NCBI RefSeq assembly: GCF_010667615.1
Contig: NZ_VYSG01000001.1
Location: 859,649 to 923,648 of the forward strand
Reading direction: 5' to 3'
DNA length: 64,000 nt
Origin: Bifidobacterium choloepi
GTDB lineage: Bacteria; Actinomycetota; Actinomycetes; Actinomycetales; Bifidobacteriaceae
Shown here piece by piece: positions 34,606 through 44,533 of the stretch. Position numbers and translations under genes: made by a program. The notes below the pieces were generated by a model, which saw only the letters and a program-made list of their open reading frames with translations, was not told the DNA's origin and searched no databases. Numbering within the stretch: the stretch's first letter is position 1; every line of letters starts with the position of its first letter.

Positions 34606-35730
34606 TCACACCAGCACGAGGTTGTCCCGGTGCACGAGCGGGTGCGCGTATTCCTCGCCGAGCAGGCGGTGGAGCTGGGACGTGGTGCGGCCGAGCATGT
34701 GCGGGACTTCCTCGGAATCGAAGGCGACGAGGCCGCGGGCGAGGTGCTCGCCGGCTTCGTTGTCGATCCAGACGGCGTCGCCGGCGGAGAACTCGCCGCG
34801 CGCCTCCAGCACGCCGGCGGACAGCAGCGACGCGCGGCCGCCGCGCACGGCCTTCGCGGCGCCGGCATCGGCGATCAGCGTGCCCTTCGGGTACGACGCG
34901 AACTTGATCCACAGCCGCTTCGAGTTGCCGCGGCGGCGCACCGGCGCGAACGCCGTGCCGACCGGATCGCCCATCAGCGCCGGACCGGCGGTCGGCGCCG
35001 ACGTCAGGATCGCCGGAATGCCGGAGACGGACGCCATGCGTGCGGCCTCCAGCTTCGTCACCATGCCGCCGGTGCCGACGCCGCTGTCCGACCCGCCGAC
35101 CTTGATCGAGTCGATCATGTCGGCGACGTTCTCGACGTAGGAGACGCGCTGCGCGCCCGGCTCGCTCGGCGGCGCCGTGTACAGCCCGTCGACGTCGGTG
35201 AGCAGCACGAGCGCGTCGGCGCGCACCATGTTCGCGACGAGCGCCGACAGCCGGTCGTTGTCGCCGAAGCGGATCTCGTTGCTGGCCAGCGCGTCGTTCT
35301 CGTTGACGATCGGCACGATGCCGAGGTCGAGCATCGTCTCCATCGTCCGTCGCGCGCTGCGGTACTGCTGGGAACGAATCGTGTCTTCCGCCGTGATCAG
35401 CAGCTGCCCGACCTTGACGCCGTACCGCGCGAAGGCCGTCTCGTACTTCATCATCAGCAGTCCCTGGCCGACGGAGGCGCAGGCCTGCTGGACGGCGATG
35501 TCGGTCGGCCGCGACTCGAAGCCGAGCGGGCCGAAGCCGGCGGCGATGGCGCCGGAGGACACGAGGACAACGCGCCCGCCGAGCAGCCGCACCTGCGCGA
35601 TCGCGCCGACGAGCGCCTCGAGTTTCTCCGGGTCGAGATGGCCGGACGGCAGCGTGAGCGAACTCGAGCCGACCTTCACGACGACGGTCCGGGCCGCGGC
35701 CACCGCCGCGCGTACGCTATGCTCATCCAC
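34606..35730 (-). CDS. proB: glutamate 5-kinase
   Basis: About 374 residues. First step of proline synthesis (glutamate plus ATP to gamma-glutamyl phosphate). The amino-acid-kinase domain starts RTVVVKVGSSSLTLPSGHLD and contains VSSGAIAAGFGPLGF, IVNENDALASNEIRFGDNDRLSALVA and GVGTGGMVTKLEAARMA. A C-terminal PUA domain (from ~270: KGTLIADAGAAKAVRGGRASLLSAGV) is present, as in E. coli. GTG at 35730 is preferred because AAGGA sits 8 nt upstream; ATGs at 35757 and 35769 are alternatives. The frame remains open into the family-B repeat upstream, which is not counted as coding. It is inserted between secE and nusG and flanked on both sides by palindromic repeats. Confidence 0.94.
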   Translation of the reverse strand: MDEHSVRAAVAAARTVVVKVGSSSLTLPSGHLDPEKLEALVGAIAQVRLLGGRVVLVSSGAIAAGFGPLGFESRPTDIAVQQACASVGQGLLMMKYETAFARYGVKVGQLLITAEDTIRSQQYRSARRTMETMLDLGIVPIVNENDALASNEIRFGDNDRLSALVANMVRADALVLLTDVDGLYTAPPSEPGAQRVSYVENVADMIDSIKVGGSDSGVGTGGMVTKLEAARMASVSGIPAILTSAPTAGPALMGDPVGTAFAPVRRRGNSKRLWIKFASYPKGTLIADAGAAKAVRGGRASLLSAGVLEARGEFSAGDAVWIDNEAGEHLARGLVAFDSEEVPHMLGRTTSQLHRLLGEEYAHPLVHRDNLVLV

Positions 35731-35800
35731 TGTTCGAATCCTTTGCTCTCTCGACATCTTCGCGACCATTGTAAGTTTTGGCTGCCACAAAAAGGAACTC

Positions 35801-35952
35801 GGCTCCCTGGAAGGGAGCTGGCGAGCGTAGCGAGCCTGAGGGTCGACCGCCGACGTCGCCGAAGGCGACGAGAGCGCGCTGGAACGCAACCTTCCGTCCC
35901 GTAAGTCGACCCCTCGCTTCGGCTTCGCCTCAGCGATCCCCTTCCAGGGGAT
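35801..35952. repeat. composite palindromic repeat (families B and A-like)
   Basis: Starts GGCTCCCTGGAAGGGAGCT, continues GCGAGCGTAGCGAGC, GAGGGTCGACC, CGTCGCCGAAGGCGACG. It ends in a different hairpin GATCCCC-TTCCAGGGGAT preceded by CTTCGGCTTCGCCTCAGC, which resembles the end of family A. It lies between proB and secE. A near twin is at 39903-40090. Confidence 0.85.
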
Positions 35953-35963
35953 TATTCCCCCAA

Positions 35964-36002
35964 GACGTCGCAAACCCGAGCGCGGGGCTCGGGTTTGTGA
36001 CG
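35964..36002 (-). terminator. terminator-like palindrome downstream of secE (family E)
   Basis: GACGTCGCAAACCCGAGC paired with GCTCGGGTTTGTGACGT, 35 nt past the secE stop. Confidence 0.75.
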
Positions 36003-36036
36003 TGAAAAAGATAGATTCGCGCGAATCGTGCAAAAA

Positions 36037-36267
36037 TCAGCCGAAGATCAGGAACGCGAGGTTGCCGAGGCCGAAGTCCATCGCGGTGACGGCGATCATC
36101 AGGATGACGACGAAGATGAACACGCCGAGCGACCAGAAGAACAGCTGCTTGCGGGTCGGCGTGACGACCTTGCGGAGTTCCGTGATGATCTGCTTGATGA
36201 ACATGCCAATGCGCATGAACACGTTCGGCTTCACGGCGACTTCGCCGTCGATCTTTTTGCGAGCCAT
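36037..36267 (-). CDS. secE: preprotein translocase subunit SecE
   Basis: 76 residues with one C-terminal membrane helix (QLFFWSLGVFIFVVILMIAVTAM). It is preceded by the SecE amphipathic motif FIKQIITELRKVVTPTRKQ. It clamps SecY in the Sec translocon. GGAGGGAAC precedes the ATG at 36267; the upstream in-frame extension is not used. A terminator follows directly, so secE is separated transcriptionally from proB and nusG. Confidence 0.95.
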   Translation of the reverse strand: MARKKIDGEVAVKPNVFMRIGMFIKQIITELRKVVTPTRKQLFFWSLGVFIFVVILMIAVTAMDFGLGNLAFLIFG

Positions 36268-36446
36268 GTTCCCTCCAGTAATCAGTCCTTGTCGCCGGCG
36301 CCGGTCGCGCGGCCCCGTCGCACACTCGCTCCACTCTACCTCGCGGGGATCGATATTTGTCCACACGGTGACTGGAATTCGCCGTTTCTCGACATATTTC
36401 CGGAAACGATGCTCTCGTCATCATGTCAGCACCCAAGGAAAAAGCA

Positions 36447-36472
36447 AAGGCCCGCGATCGCTCGCGGGCCTT
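36447..36472 (-). terminator. terminator immediately 3' of tRNA-Trp
   Basis: AAGGCCCGCGA/TCGCGGGCCTT hairpin starting 4 nt after the tRNA CCA. It is followed on the minus strand by TGCTTTTTCC. Confidence 0.85.
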
Positions 36473-36475
36473 GAC

Positions 36476-36551
36476 TGGCAGGGACGGCGGGACTCGAACC
36501 CACAACCTACGGTTTTGGAGACCGTTGCGCTACCAATTGCGCCACATCCCT
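36476..36551 (-). tRNA. tRNA-Trp (anticodon CCA)
   Basis: Acceptor AGGGATG pairs with CGTCCCT, the discriminator is G and the CCA is encoded. The D-arm is GGCGCAATTGGTAGCGC. The anticodon stem-loop ACGGTCTCCAAAACCGT has anticodon CCA, and the T-arm is GTGGGTTCGAGTCCCGC. It lies upstream of secE, a common actinobacterial arrangement. Confidence 0.96.
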
Positions 36552-36679
36552 ACGGGATTTCCGGGCCAGCCGAAGCCGACCGGCGAAAACCGCCAAGACA
36601 GAACTATAACCCGAGAAGCCGACTTCGTCCAATTCTTCCGGAAAAATCCTGCCGTCCGGCGTGTTGCCATTGCGTTTTG

Positions 36680-36719
36680 GATGTCACAAGCCCAAGCTTG
36701 CAGCCCGGGTTGGTGACAT
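36680..36719 (-). terminator. palindrome downstream of aspC (family E)
   Basis: GATGTCACAAGCCC...GGGTTGGTGACAT with an imperfect central stem, 27 nt beyond the aspC stop. Confidence 0.6.
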
Positions 36720-36746
36720 ACAAAACGGCGCAGGCAAGAAGAAAAC

Positions 36747-37979
36747 TCACCGCTTCGAGTCGGCGACCCAGCGCTGGAAGCGGGTGATGCCCTCGACGAT
36801 GTCGTCGTCGGCGACGGCGTAGGAGAAGCGCAGGTAGCCGGGGGCACCGAACGCCTCGCCGGGGACGGCGGCGACATGGGCTTCGTCGAGCAATAGCGCC
36901 GCGAGCGCCGACGAGCTCTCGCAGACGGTGCCGCTGGCGCCGAGCGGCTTGCCGAGCAGGCCGCGCACGTCCGGGAACGCGTAGAACGCGCCGGTCGGCG
37001 TCGGGCAGGACACCCCGTCGATCTCGTTGAGCATCCGGACGATCGTCTTGCGGCGCGCGTCGAACGCCTGCCGCATGTCCTCGACGGCTTCCAGCGTTCC
37101 CGACACTGCCTCGAGCGCGGCGCGCTGCGCGATGTTGTTGACGTTCGACGTCATGTGGCCCTGCAGCTTGGACGCGGCGGCGGCCACCGGCGCGGGCGCC
37201 ACCATCCAGCCGACGCGCCAGCCCGGCATCGCGTACGTCTTCGCGACGCCGTTGAGGACGATCAGCTGGTCGCGCACTTCCGGCACCACGGCGCCGACGT
37301 AGGTGGTGCGGGCGCCGTCGTAGTTGAGGTGTTCGTAGATTTCGTCGGAGATGACCCAGACATGGTGCTCGATGGCCCACTCGCCGATCGCCCTGATCGT
37401 CTGCTCCGACCAGACGGCGCCGGTCGGGTTGTTCGGCGACGTGACAATGATCGCCTTCGTGCGCGGGGATCGCGCGGCCTCGATCGCCTCGATCGACGGC
37501 TCGAACGCGCCGCCGTCGGCGTCGGCGCCGGCGAACACCTCGACCGGCACGCCGCCGGCGAGCTTGACCGCCTCCGGATAGCTCGTCCAGTACGGCGTCG
37601 GGATGATGACTTCGTCGCCGTCGTTGAGCAGGATCTGGAACGATTCGTACACCGCCTGCTTGCCGCCGTTCGTCACGACGACCTGGTCGGCCTCGACGGC
37701 GTAGCCCGAGTCGCGCAGCGTCTTGTCGGCGATCGCCTGCCGCAGCTCCGGCAGGCCGGCCGTCGGCGTGTAGCGGTAGTTGCGCACGTCGCGGACGGCG
37801 AGCGCCGCCGCCTCGACGATCGGCGCCGGGGTGGCGAAGTTCGGTTCGCCCGCGCCGAAGCCGATCACGTCGATCCCTTCGGCCTTCATTGCCTTCGCCT
37901 TCGAGTCGACGGCCAGCGTCGCGCTCGGGGACACCTTGTCAATTCGCTCGGAAAGAGCCTGCCATTGAGCCATAGTCAT
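36747..37979 (-). CDS. aspC: PLP-dependent aspartate aminotransferase
   Basis: About 410 residues. A fold-type I aminotransferase of the Ib subgroup: [14 protein letters not shown] (~45), [14 protein letters not shown] (~105), [13 protein letters not shown] (~180) and the Schiff-base lysine in [18 protein letters not shown] (~245), then [11 protein letters not shown] and [14 protein letters not shown] at the end. It probably makes aspartate from oxaloacetate with glutamate. ATG 37979 follows GGGGGCC; ATGs at 37973 and 37988 are alternatives. It is upstream of tRNA-Trp and downstream of obgE. Confidence 0.92.
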   Translation of the reverse strand: MTMAQWQALSERIDKVSPSATLAVDSKAKAMKAEGIDVIGFGAGEPNFATPAPIVEAAALAVRDVRNYRYTPTAGLPELRQAIADKTLRDSGYAVEADQVVVTNGGKQAVYESFQILLNDGDEVIIPTPYWTSYPEAVKLAGGVPVEVFAGADADGGAFEPSIEAIEAARSPRTKAIIVTSPNNPTGAVWSEQTIRAIGEWAIEHHVWVISDEIYEHLNYDGARTTYVGAVVPEVRDQLIVLNGVAKTYAMPGWRVGWMVAPAPVAAAASKLQGHMTSNVNNIAQRAALEAVSGTLEAVEDMRQAFDARRKTIVRMLNEIDGVSCPTPTGAFYAFPDVRGLLGKPLGASGTVCESSSALAALLLDEAHVAAVPGEAFGAPGYLRFSYAVADDDIVEGITRFQRWVADSKR

Positions 37980-38013
37980 GGCCCCCATGCTAGCAACACA
38001 ATGGGATGTCACG

Positions 38014-38044
38014 GGAAGAAGCTCCCTGGAAGGGAGCTTCTTCC
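38014..38044. terminator. perfect hairpin between obgE and aspC (family B core)
   Basis: Exact 14-bp arms GGAAGAAGCTCCCT/AGGGAGCTTCTTCC around GGA, 9 nt after the obgE stop. It is the minimal core of family B and may act as an obgE terminator. Confidence 0.7.
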
Positions 38045-38052
38045 GGAAAGAC

Positions 38053-40143
<2,091 letters not shown>

Positions 40144-40167
40144 TCAAAAAATCTTTGACGAGTCAGC

Positions 40168-40431
40168 TCACTCGGCAGTCTCGGCGGCGACGACGTCGAC
40201 GACCTTGCGATCGCGGCGCTCACCGAACTTGACGTTGCCATCGACGAGGGCGAACAGCGTGTGATCCTTGCCCATGCCGACGTTCATGCCCGGGTGGAAC
40301 TTGGTTCCACGCTGGCGGACCAGGATGTTGCCGGCGACGACAGCCTCGCCACCGAACTTCTTCACACCGAGGTACTGCGGATTTGAATCGCGACCGTTGC
40401 GCGAGCTGGACGCACCCTTCTTATGTGCCAT
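40168..40431 (-). CDS. rpmA: 50S ribosomal protein L27
   Basis: 87 residues. It begins [29 protein letters not shown], the standard L27 N-terminus that reaches toward the peptidyl-transferase centre, and contains [19 protein letters not shown]. No N-terminal cleavage extension of the Firmicutes type is present. It lies 150 nt after rplU. Confidence 0.97.
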   Translation of the reverse strand: MAHKKGASSSRNGRDSNPQYLGVKKFGGEAVVAGNILVRQRGTKFHPGMNVGMGKDHTLFALVDGNVKFGERRDRKVVDVVAAETAE

Positions 40432-40583
40432 TGTCTGTTCCTTTCGGTTACTCTCCCCCTTGCGGCCGGACAGTATTCACTATTCTACCGATTTCCGCCG
40501 GGGTAATTTCTTGTTGAGTTTTGATCTGCCGATCTGTGCCGATCTACTGATCTATCTGCTGATCTGAACGATCCACCGAATAA

Positions 40584-40892
40584 TCAGGCGATGGCCGTGA
40601 TCTTCACGGCGGTCAGCTTCTGGCGGTGACCCTTGCGGCGGGCAACGCCGGTCTTGTTCTTGAACTTCTGGATGTTGATCTTCGGACCCTTGGCGTCGTC
40701 GTCAACGACCTCGGCCTTGACGGAGACCTTCGCCAGATCCTGGGCACCCAGCGTGACGTTGGCGCCGTCGACGACGAGGGCGACCGGGAACTCCACGGTT
40801 TCGCCGTTCTTGGCGTTGAGACGGTTGACGAGGATGACGTCGCCGACCTCGACCTTTTCCTGATGGCCGCCGGCCTTCACAATCGCGTACAT
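40584..40892 (-). CDS. rplU: 50S ribosomal protein L21
   Basis: 102 residues, the standard L21 length. It begins [18 protein letters not shown] and ends in the conserved KRKGHRQ-type motif ([19 protein letters not shown]). First gene of rplU-rpmA. Confidence 0.97.
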   Translation of the reverse strand: MYAIVKAGGHQEKVEVGDVILVNRLNAKNGETVEFPVALVVDGANVTLGAQDLAKVSVKAEVVDDDAKGPKINIQKFKNKTGVARRKGHRQKLTAVKITAIA

Positions 40893-40966
40893 AATCTATT
40901 CCTTTATTTACTTGGAAAGCTTACTGCCCGGCACGTTCGAGCCTCGCGGCCAGACACCAGCAATCA

Positions 40967-40995
40967 AATCTACATACACCCGTGTACATAATCAA
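40967..40995 (-). promoter_or_regulatory. predicted rplU promoter
   Basis: On the minus strand TTGATT (-35) and TAGATT (-10) are separated by exactly 17 nt, about 75 nt upstream of the rplU start. Prediction by consensus only. Confidence 0.4.
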
Positions 40996-41244
40996 CCCGT
41001 CGCCCGGCGTGTCATGGCTCGCGTTGTCAATTTTGACGATTCGCCCTGTCCGGACTGCCCTTGTTCGCGCCATGAACCGGAGCTCGCGGCCCGGGCTTGC
41101 GACACGGACAAGAAGACTCCCCCGACTCGCCAGCAGCGGCCGGGAATCCCACCGCCATAAGCGAATCGTTCACCGTATGCACAGCAAGCGAGCCTATTAT
41201 TTTAGACAGAGAGAATGTCAGTTGTCGAACACAAAGGCGTGATC

Positions 41245-41826
41245 ATGAACTGGAACAAGAACCTGAGAGTGGCCGTGACAACACTCGTCATCGTGCTGTT
41301 CGCGATCGTGACGAGTTTCGCCGCCGGAGAGATCGCGCGGCCGGCTGCCAGCGCATCGGTCGGCGACACCATCCTGATTTCGGACGATTCGTCCGTCGCG
41401 CAGCCGGCCCCGGTCACGATCGACTACTCCGGCACCGATGCCGAAGGCACGATCTCCGGCGCGACGCACGTCCTGACCGACACCGACTTCGCCGCCGTCC
41501 TTGCCGACTCGGCCGAATCGGTCGACGGCATCGGCGCCCCGGCCACGAGCGCCGTGGAGCTCACTCCCGAAGCCACCGACGAAGCCGCCTTCGACGCGAC
41601 CATCGATGAAACCACCGGCGAGACGGCGGGCGGCACGCTGTCCGACACCACCGACAGCAGCCTCGCCTGGAACGACAACACGGCGACATGGTGGATGGCG
41701 CTGATGATCGTCGCGCTGATGTGCGCGATGAGCATCTTCGGCATCGCCCTCGCCTCCGGCATCCACCTGCCGAAGCTGCGCCGCCTCACGCGCCCCCATC
41801 ACCACCTCCGCTTCCATACGGCCTGA
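41245..41826 (+). CDS. hypothetical bitopic membrane protein
   Basis: 193 residues, not recognised. It has an N-terminal hydrophobic segment (~7-27, VAVTTLVIVLFAIVTSFAAG) and a ~110-residue acidic, Ala/Thr/Asp-rich extracytoplasmic stretch with no cysteine. A second membrane helix (~150-172, WWMALMIVALMCAMSIFGIALA) precedes a basic His-rich tail (LRRLTRPHHHLRFH). ATG 41245 follows AAGG by 8 nt; an in-frame ATG at 41215 is possible. It is isolated between rplU and the pilus island, in the opposite orientation to both. Confidence 0.65.
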   Translation: MNWNKNLRVAVTTLVIVLFAIVTSFAAGEIARPAASASVGDTILISDDSSVAQPAPVTIDYSGTDAEGTISGATHVLTDTDFAAVLADSAESVDGIGAPATSAVELTPEATDEAAFDATIDETTGETAGGTLSDTTDSSLAWNDNTATWWMALMIVALMCAMSIFGIALASGIHLPKLRRLTRPHHHLRFHTA

Positions 41827-41848
41827 CCGTTCCTTTTGGCCCTAAGCA

Positions 41849-41975
41849 AGAAGCTCCCTGGAAGGGAGCTGCCGAGCGTAGCGAGGCTGAGGGTCGACTT
41901 ACGGAACGTAACTGGTTGCGCGCCGTAAGTCGACCCTCAGTCGGCTTCGCCGGCAGCTCCCTTCCAGGGAGCTCT
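41849..41975. repeat. palindromic repeat, family B, two full arms
   Basis: A near-perfect 127-bp inverted structure. AGCTCCCTGGAAGGGAGCT at the left and AGCTCCCTTCCAGGGAGCT at the right flank CTGAGGGTCGACTTACGG and CCGTAAGTCGACCCTCAG, which are exact complements. It is intergenic after the small membrane-protein gene. Confidence 0.9.
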
Positions 41976-42083
41976 TGTTAGCTCTTTAGATAGGTGCCCG
42001 CTCCGTGAGAAAGCGGGAGGCAAGCCCTGGAGAAAGCCAACCTCCCGCTGGTGTACAAGGAGGGGTAAGTTTCACGTACCGGC

Positions 42084-43319
42084 TCACGCCTTCTTCGAGG
42101 CCCTGCGGATCTCGACGATTAGCAGGACGCCGAGCATCAGCGCGGAGACGGCGACGAGGGCGACGAGGGCGATGTTCGCACCAGTCTGCGCGGGCGTCGT
42201 CGACGTCGCGGTGGCCGAGGCGGAGGCGCTCGTCGAGCCGGTGGAACCGGAGGTTCCCGGAGTCGTGCCGTCGTCGGAATCGGACGTGCCCGGCGTCTCG
42301 GAGTCGCCCGGAGTACTGGATTCGGACTCGGACGTGTTCGTCACCGTCCACGTCGCCGATTCCTCGGTCACGTCGGTCCTCGAGTAGCTCACCGTGTATC
42401 CGTCGGGCACGTCGACTTCCTGCACGAAGTACTCGTAATAGTCGTCCGGCAGGCCGCTCCAGACATACGTCCAGTCGTTGTCGGCGGACAGCGTCTGCGT
42501 CTCAATCGTCTCGACGACCTCGTTGCCTTCGATGTCGGTATACCGTCCGTACAGCGTCACGTCGACCGACGACGGTCGCGCCGTCGAGTCGCCGTCGTCC
42601 CACACCTTCGTCACGTGGATCGGGTCGGGGCCGAGCGTGCAGGACGCCTTCGGCTCGAGGGACACCGTGCGGCTCACGGTGCCGGCGACATCGTCGCCGG
42701 AGACCGCCGACTTCAGGTCGATGAACATCGCCGTCTCGTTGCAGTACATCAGGTGGCTATACGCATCGGCATCGAGGATCTGGCCGCCGACGCGAATGAA
42801 ATACAGCGCGTCGCCGAGCCCGGTGAACGCGACGTCGTCAGTCGCCTCGCCATCGGCGTCGACATAGCGCGCCGTGCCGTCGGAGACGATGACGGCGTCC
42901 TGCGTATCGAACGCGATGTCGCTCGTCGCCAGCGCCGTCAGCAGCGACGTCGCGAGGTCGCGCTGCGTGTCGTTGTCGGCCAGGCGGCCGGTATCGGTGA
43001 TCGCCGAGCAGTCCAGCGACGCCCCTTCGCACAGCGCGGCGAAGTCGCCGGTCAGCACCAGGTCGCCAGAATCGTTCCATCCGGCGGCCTTGTAGAGCAT
43101 GACGTTCGCGCCCTTGACCGGGAACTGCGTCTGCTCGCCGGCGGACGACGTGTACGTGTAGTGATAGTCGACGGTAATGGTGCCGTTGCCGGCGTCGATG
43201 GTCGACGTCGTTGTCGACGATCCGCCGGACGACTCGCCCGCGAACGCCGGCCCGACGGCCACCCCCGCGAGCGCGAGCGACGCGGCGACCGCGGTGCAAA
43301 GCTTGGTCAAGCGGCCCAT
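42084..43319 (-). CDS. Cna-B domain cell-wall-anchored protein (pilus accessory)
   Basis: 411 residues. Signal peptide (MGRLTKLCTAVAASLALAGVAVGPAFAG), then a ~190-residue pilin-like region with several cysteines. A Cna-B-type domain follows (~225-310: IHVTKVWDDGDSTARPSSVDVTLYGRY...YSRTDVTEESATWTVTN), then a Ser/Thr/Pro/Gly stalk (~315-375). The C-terminal sorting signal reads PAQTG rather than LPXTG, followed by a membrane helix and RRASKKA. It is downstream of the class C sortase, so it is probably a minor pilin or basal wall anchor. GGGAGAG precedes the ATG. Confidence 0.87.
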   Translation of the reverse strand: MGRLTKLCTAVAASLALAGVAVGPAFAGESSGGSSTTTSTIDAGNGTITVDYHYTYTSSAGEQTQFPVKGANVMLYKAAGWNDSGDLVLTGDFAALCEGASLDCSAITDTGRLADNDTQRDLATSLLTALATSDIAFDTQDAVIVSDGTARYVDADGEATDDVAFTGLGDALYFIRVGGQILDADAYSHLMYCNETAMFIDLKSAVSGDDVAGTVSRTVSLEPKASCTLGPDPIHVTKVWDDGDSTARPSSVDVTLYGRYTDIEGNEVVETIETQTLSADNDWTYVWSGLPDDYYEYFVQEVDVPDGYTVSYSRTDVTEESATWTVTNTSESESSTPGDSETPGTSDSDDGTTPGTSGSTGSTSASASATATSTTPAQTGANIALVALVAVSALMLGVLLIVEIRRASKKA

Positions 43320-43456
43320 GCTCTCTCCCTTCGTTGCGAGCGGACCACCGCCCGCCCGGCGTATTCTTCATCTCAAGTTTTCGTTGGAGAATCGTTGAAA
43401 TTTGCACGATTCTTCCGTCAGTTCCAGTCCCCCGCCGGAACTGCGTTGCTCCCGGC

Positions 43457-44359
43457 TCACTGTCCGCCGTGAGCGTGCCGGCTGCGAGGCTTCAATTCCC
43501 CTCGCCGACGCTTCGCCGACCGTCGTGCCAGCCAGACGGCCAGCAGCACGAGCAGCAGGAACAGCAGCGCGATCGCGGCGACCGTGATCGCCATCATCAG
43601 GTTCGGATCGTCGTACTTCGTGTTGTCGCCGGTAGCCGGAGCCTCGATGCGGTGACCGCGCACGAGCAGCCGGTGCGAGTTGACGCCGTACGGCGTGCAG
43701 GTGACCAGCGTGACATAGTCCTCGCCGTCGGCGATGGCCAGGTCGTCCATCTCGTTCGGCAGCACGACGTTGATCTGGTCGACTTCGTACCAGTATTCGT
43801 CGTCGAGCACCGTCACGTAGAACTGGTCGCCGACTTCGACGCGGTCGAGTCCGGTGAGCAGTCGCGCGGACGGCAAGCCGGTGTGGCCGGAGACGACGGC
43901 ATGCGTCGTGTCTCCGCCGACTGGCAGCGACGACCCGGTGAGGTGACCCAGTGCGATCTGCAGCACCGTCTCGTCGGTGCCGTGGTAGATCGGCAGCCGC
44001 ACGTCGATCGAGGGGACCGAAACGTAGCCCATGATGCCGGTACCGGTCACGTCGAGCGTCTCGTTGTAGTAGTCGAGCTGGTCGTCGGACAGGTGCCAGC
44101 GGTCGGGCACGCTCAGCAGGTCGGTGTTGTACTGGTGCGCCTTCGCGAGCATGTCGGCCTTCTGTTCGGCCGACAGGTTGTCGACGGCCTCGACGTATCC
44201 GGCGACGGCCCTGGACTGATGCATCCGGTTCCACCAGTCGGAGAACGTCGGATAGCACAGCAGCCCGACGCCGGCGAGCAGCAGCACCGAGAAGAAGCCG
44301 ATCAACAGGTTGAAGCCGAGGTTGCCCTTCTTCTTGACGGGTTTGTTCTGCTGGTTCAC
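43457..44359 (-). CDS. srtC: class C (pilus) sortase
   Basis: 300 residues. Pilin polymerase that joins LPXTG pilins. An N-terminal membrane helix (~12-32) and a C-terminal one (~265-290, ITVAAIALLFLLLVLLAVWLA) match class C topology. The catalytic His lies in VVSGHTGLPSARLL (~155) and Cys in YVTLVTCTPYGVNSHRLLVRG (TLVTCTPYG, ~220), with the Arg in LLVRGHR. GTG start at 44359. It is located between the major pilin and the Cna-B protein. Confidence 0.95.
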   Translation of the reverse strand: MNQQNKPVKKKGNLGFNLLIGFFSVLLLAGVGLLCYPTFSDWWNRMHQSRAVAGYVEAVDNLSAEQKADMLAKAHQYNTDLLSVPDRWHLSDDQLDYYNETLDVTGTGIMGYVSVPSIDVRLPIYHGTDETVLQIALGHLTGSSLPVGGDTTHAVVSGHTGLPSARLLTGLDRVEVGDQFYVTVLDDEYWYEVDQINVVLPNEMDDLAIADGEDYVTLVTCTPYGVNSHRLLVRGHRIEAPATGDNTKYDDPNLMMAITVAAIALLFLLLVLLAVWLARRSAKRRRGELKPRSRHAHGGQ

Positions 44360-44413
44360 TGCGCTCTTCTGATCCCTTCTTGTGATGCCTGTTGGTTGTG
44401 ATGCGTAATACGA

Positions 44414-44466
44414 ACAAGGCGGACAGCCGCCCGGGCCGTGCAGCCCGAACGGAATGCCCGCCTTGT
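44414..44466. terminator. hairpin between pilin and sortase genes
   Basis: ACAAGGCGG...CCGCCTTGT arms with an inner GC-rich stem, ~70 nt past the pilin stop. No T-run follows, so it is more likely an attenuator or processing site lowering sortase relative to pilin expression. Confidence 0.5.
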
Positions 44467-44533
44467 CAAGTCACCTCGCCAATGGGCATCCAGAAGAGAC
44501 CATTAGATCGGTAGCTCTCTTCAGTTATTGCCC

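Noticed and set aside
35731..36033. N-terminal extension of proB through a palindromic repeat
   Set aside because: Readable only because the repeat lacks stops in that frame. Kinase homology and a GTG with an RBS begin at 35730. The same applies to the upstream extension of obgE (39829-40107).
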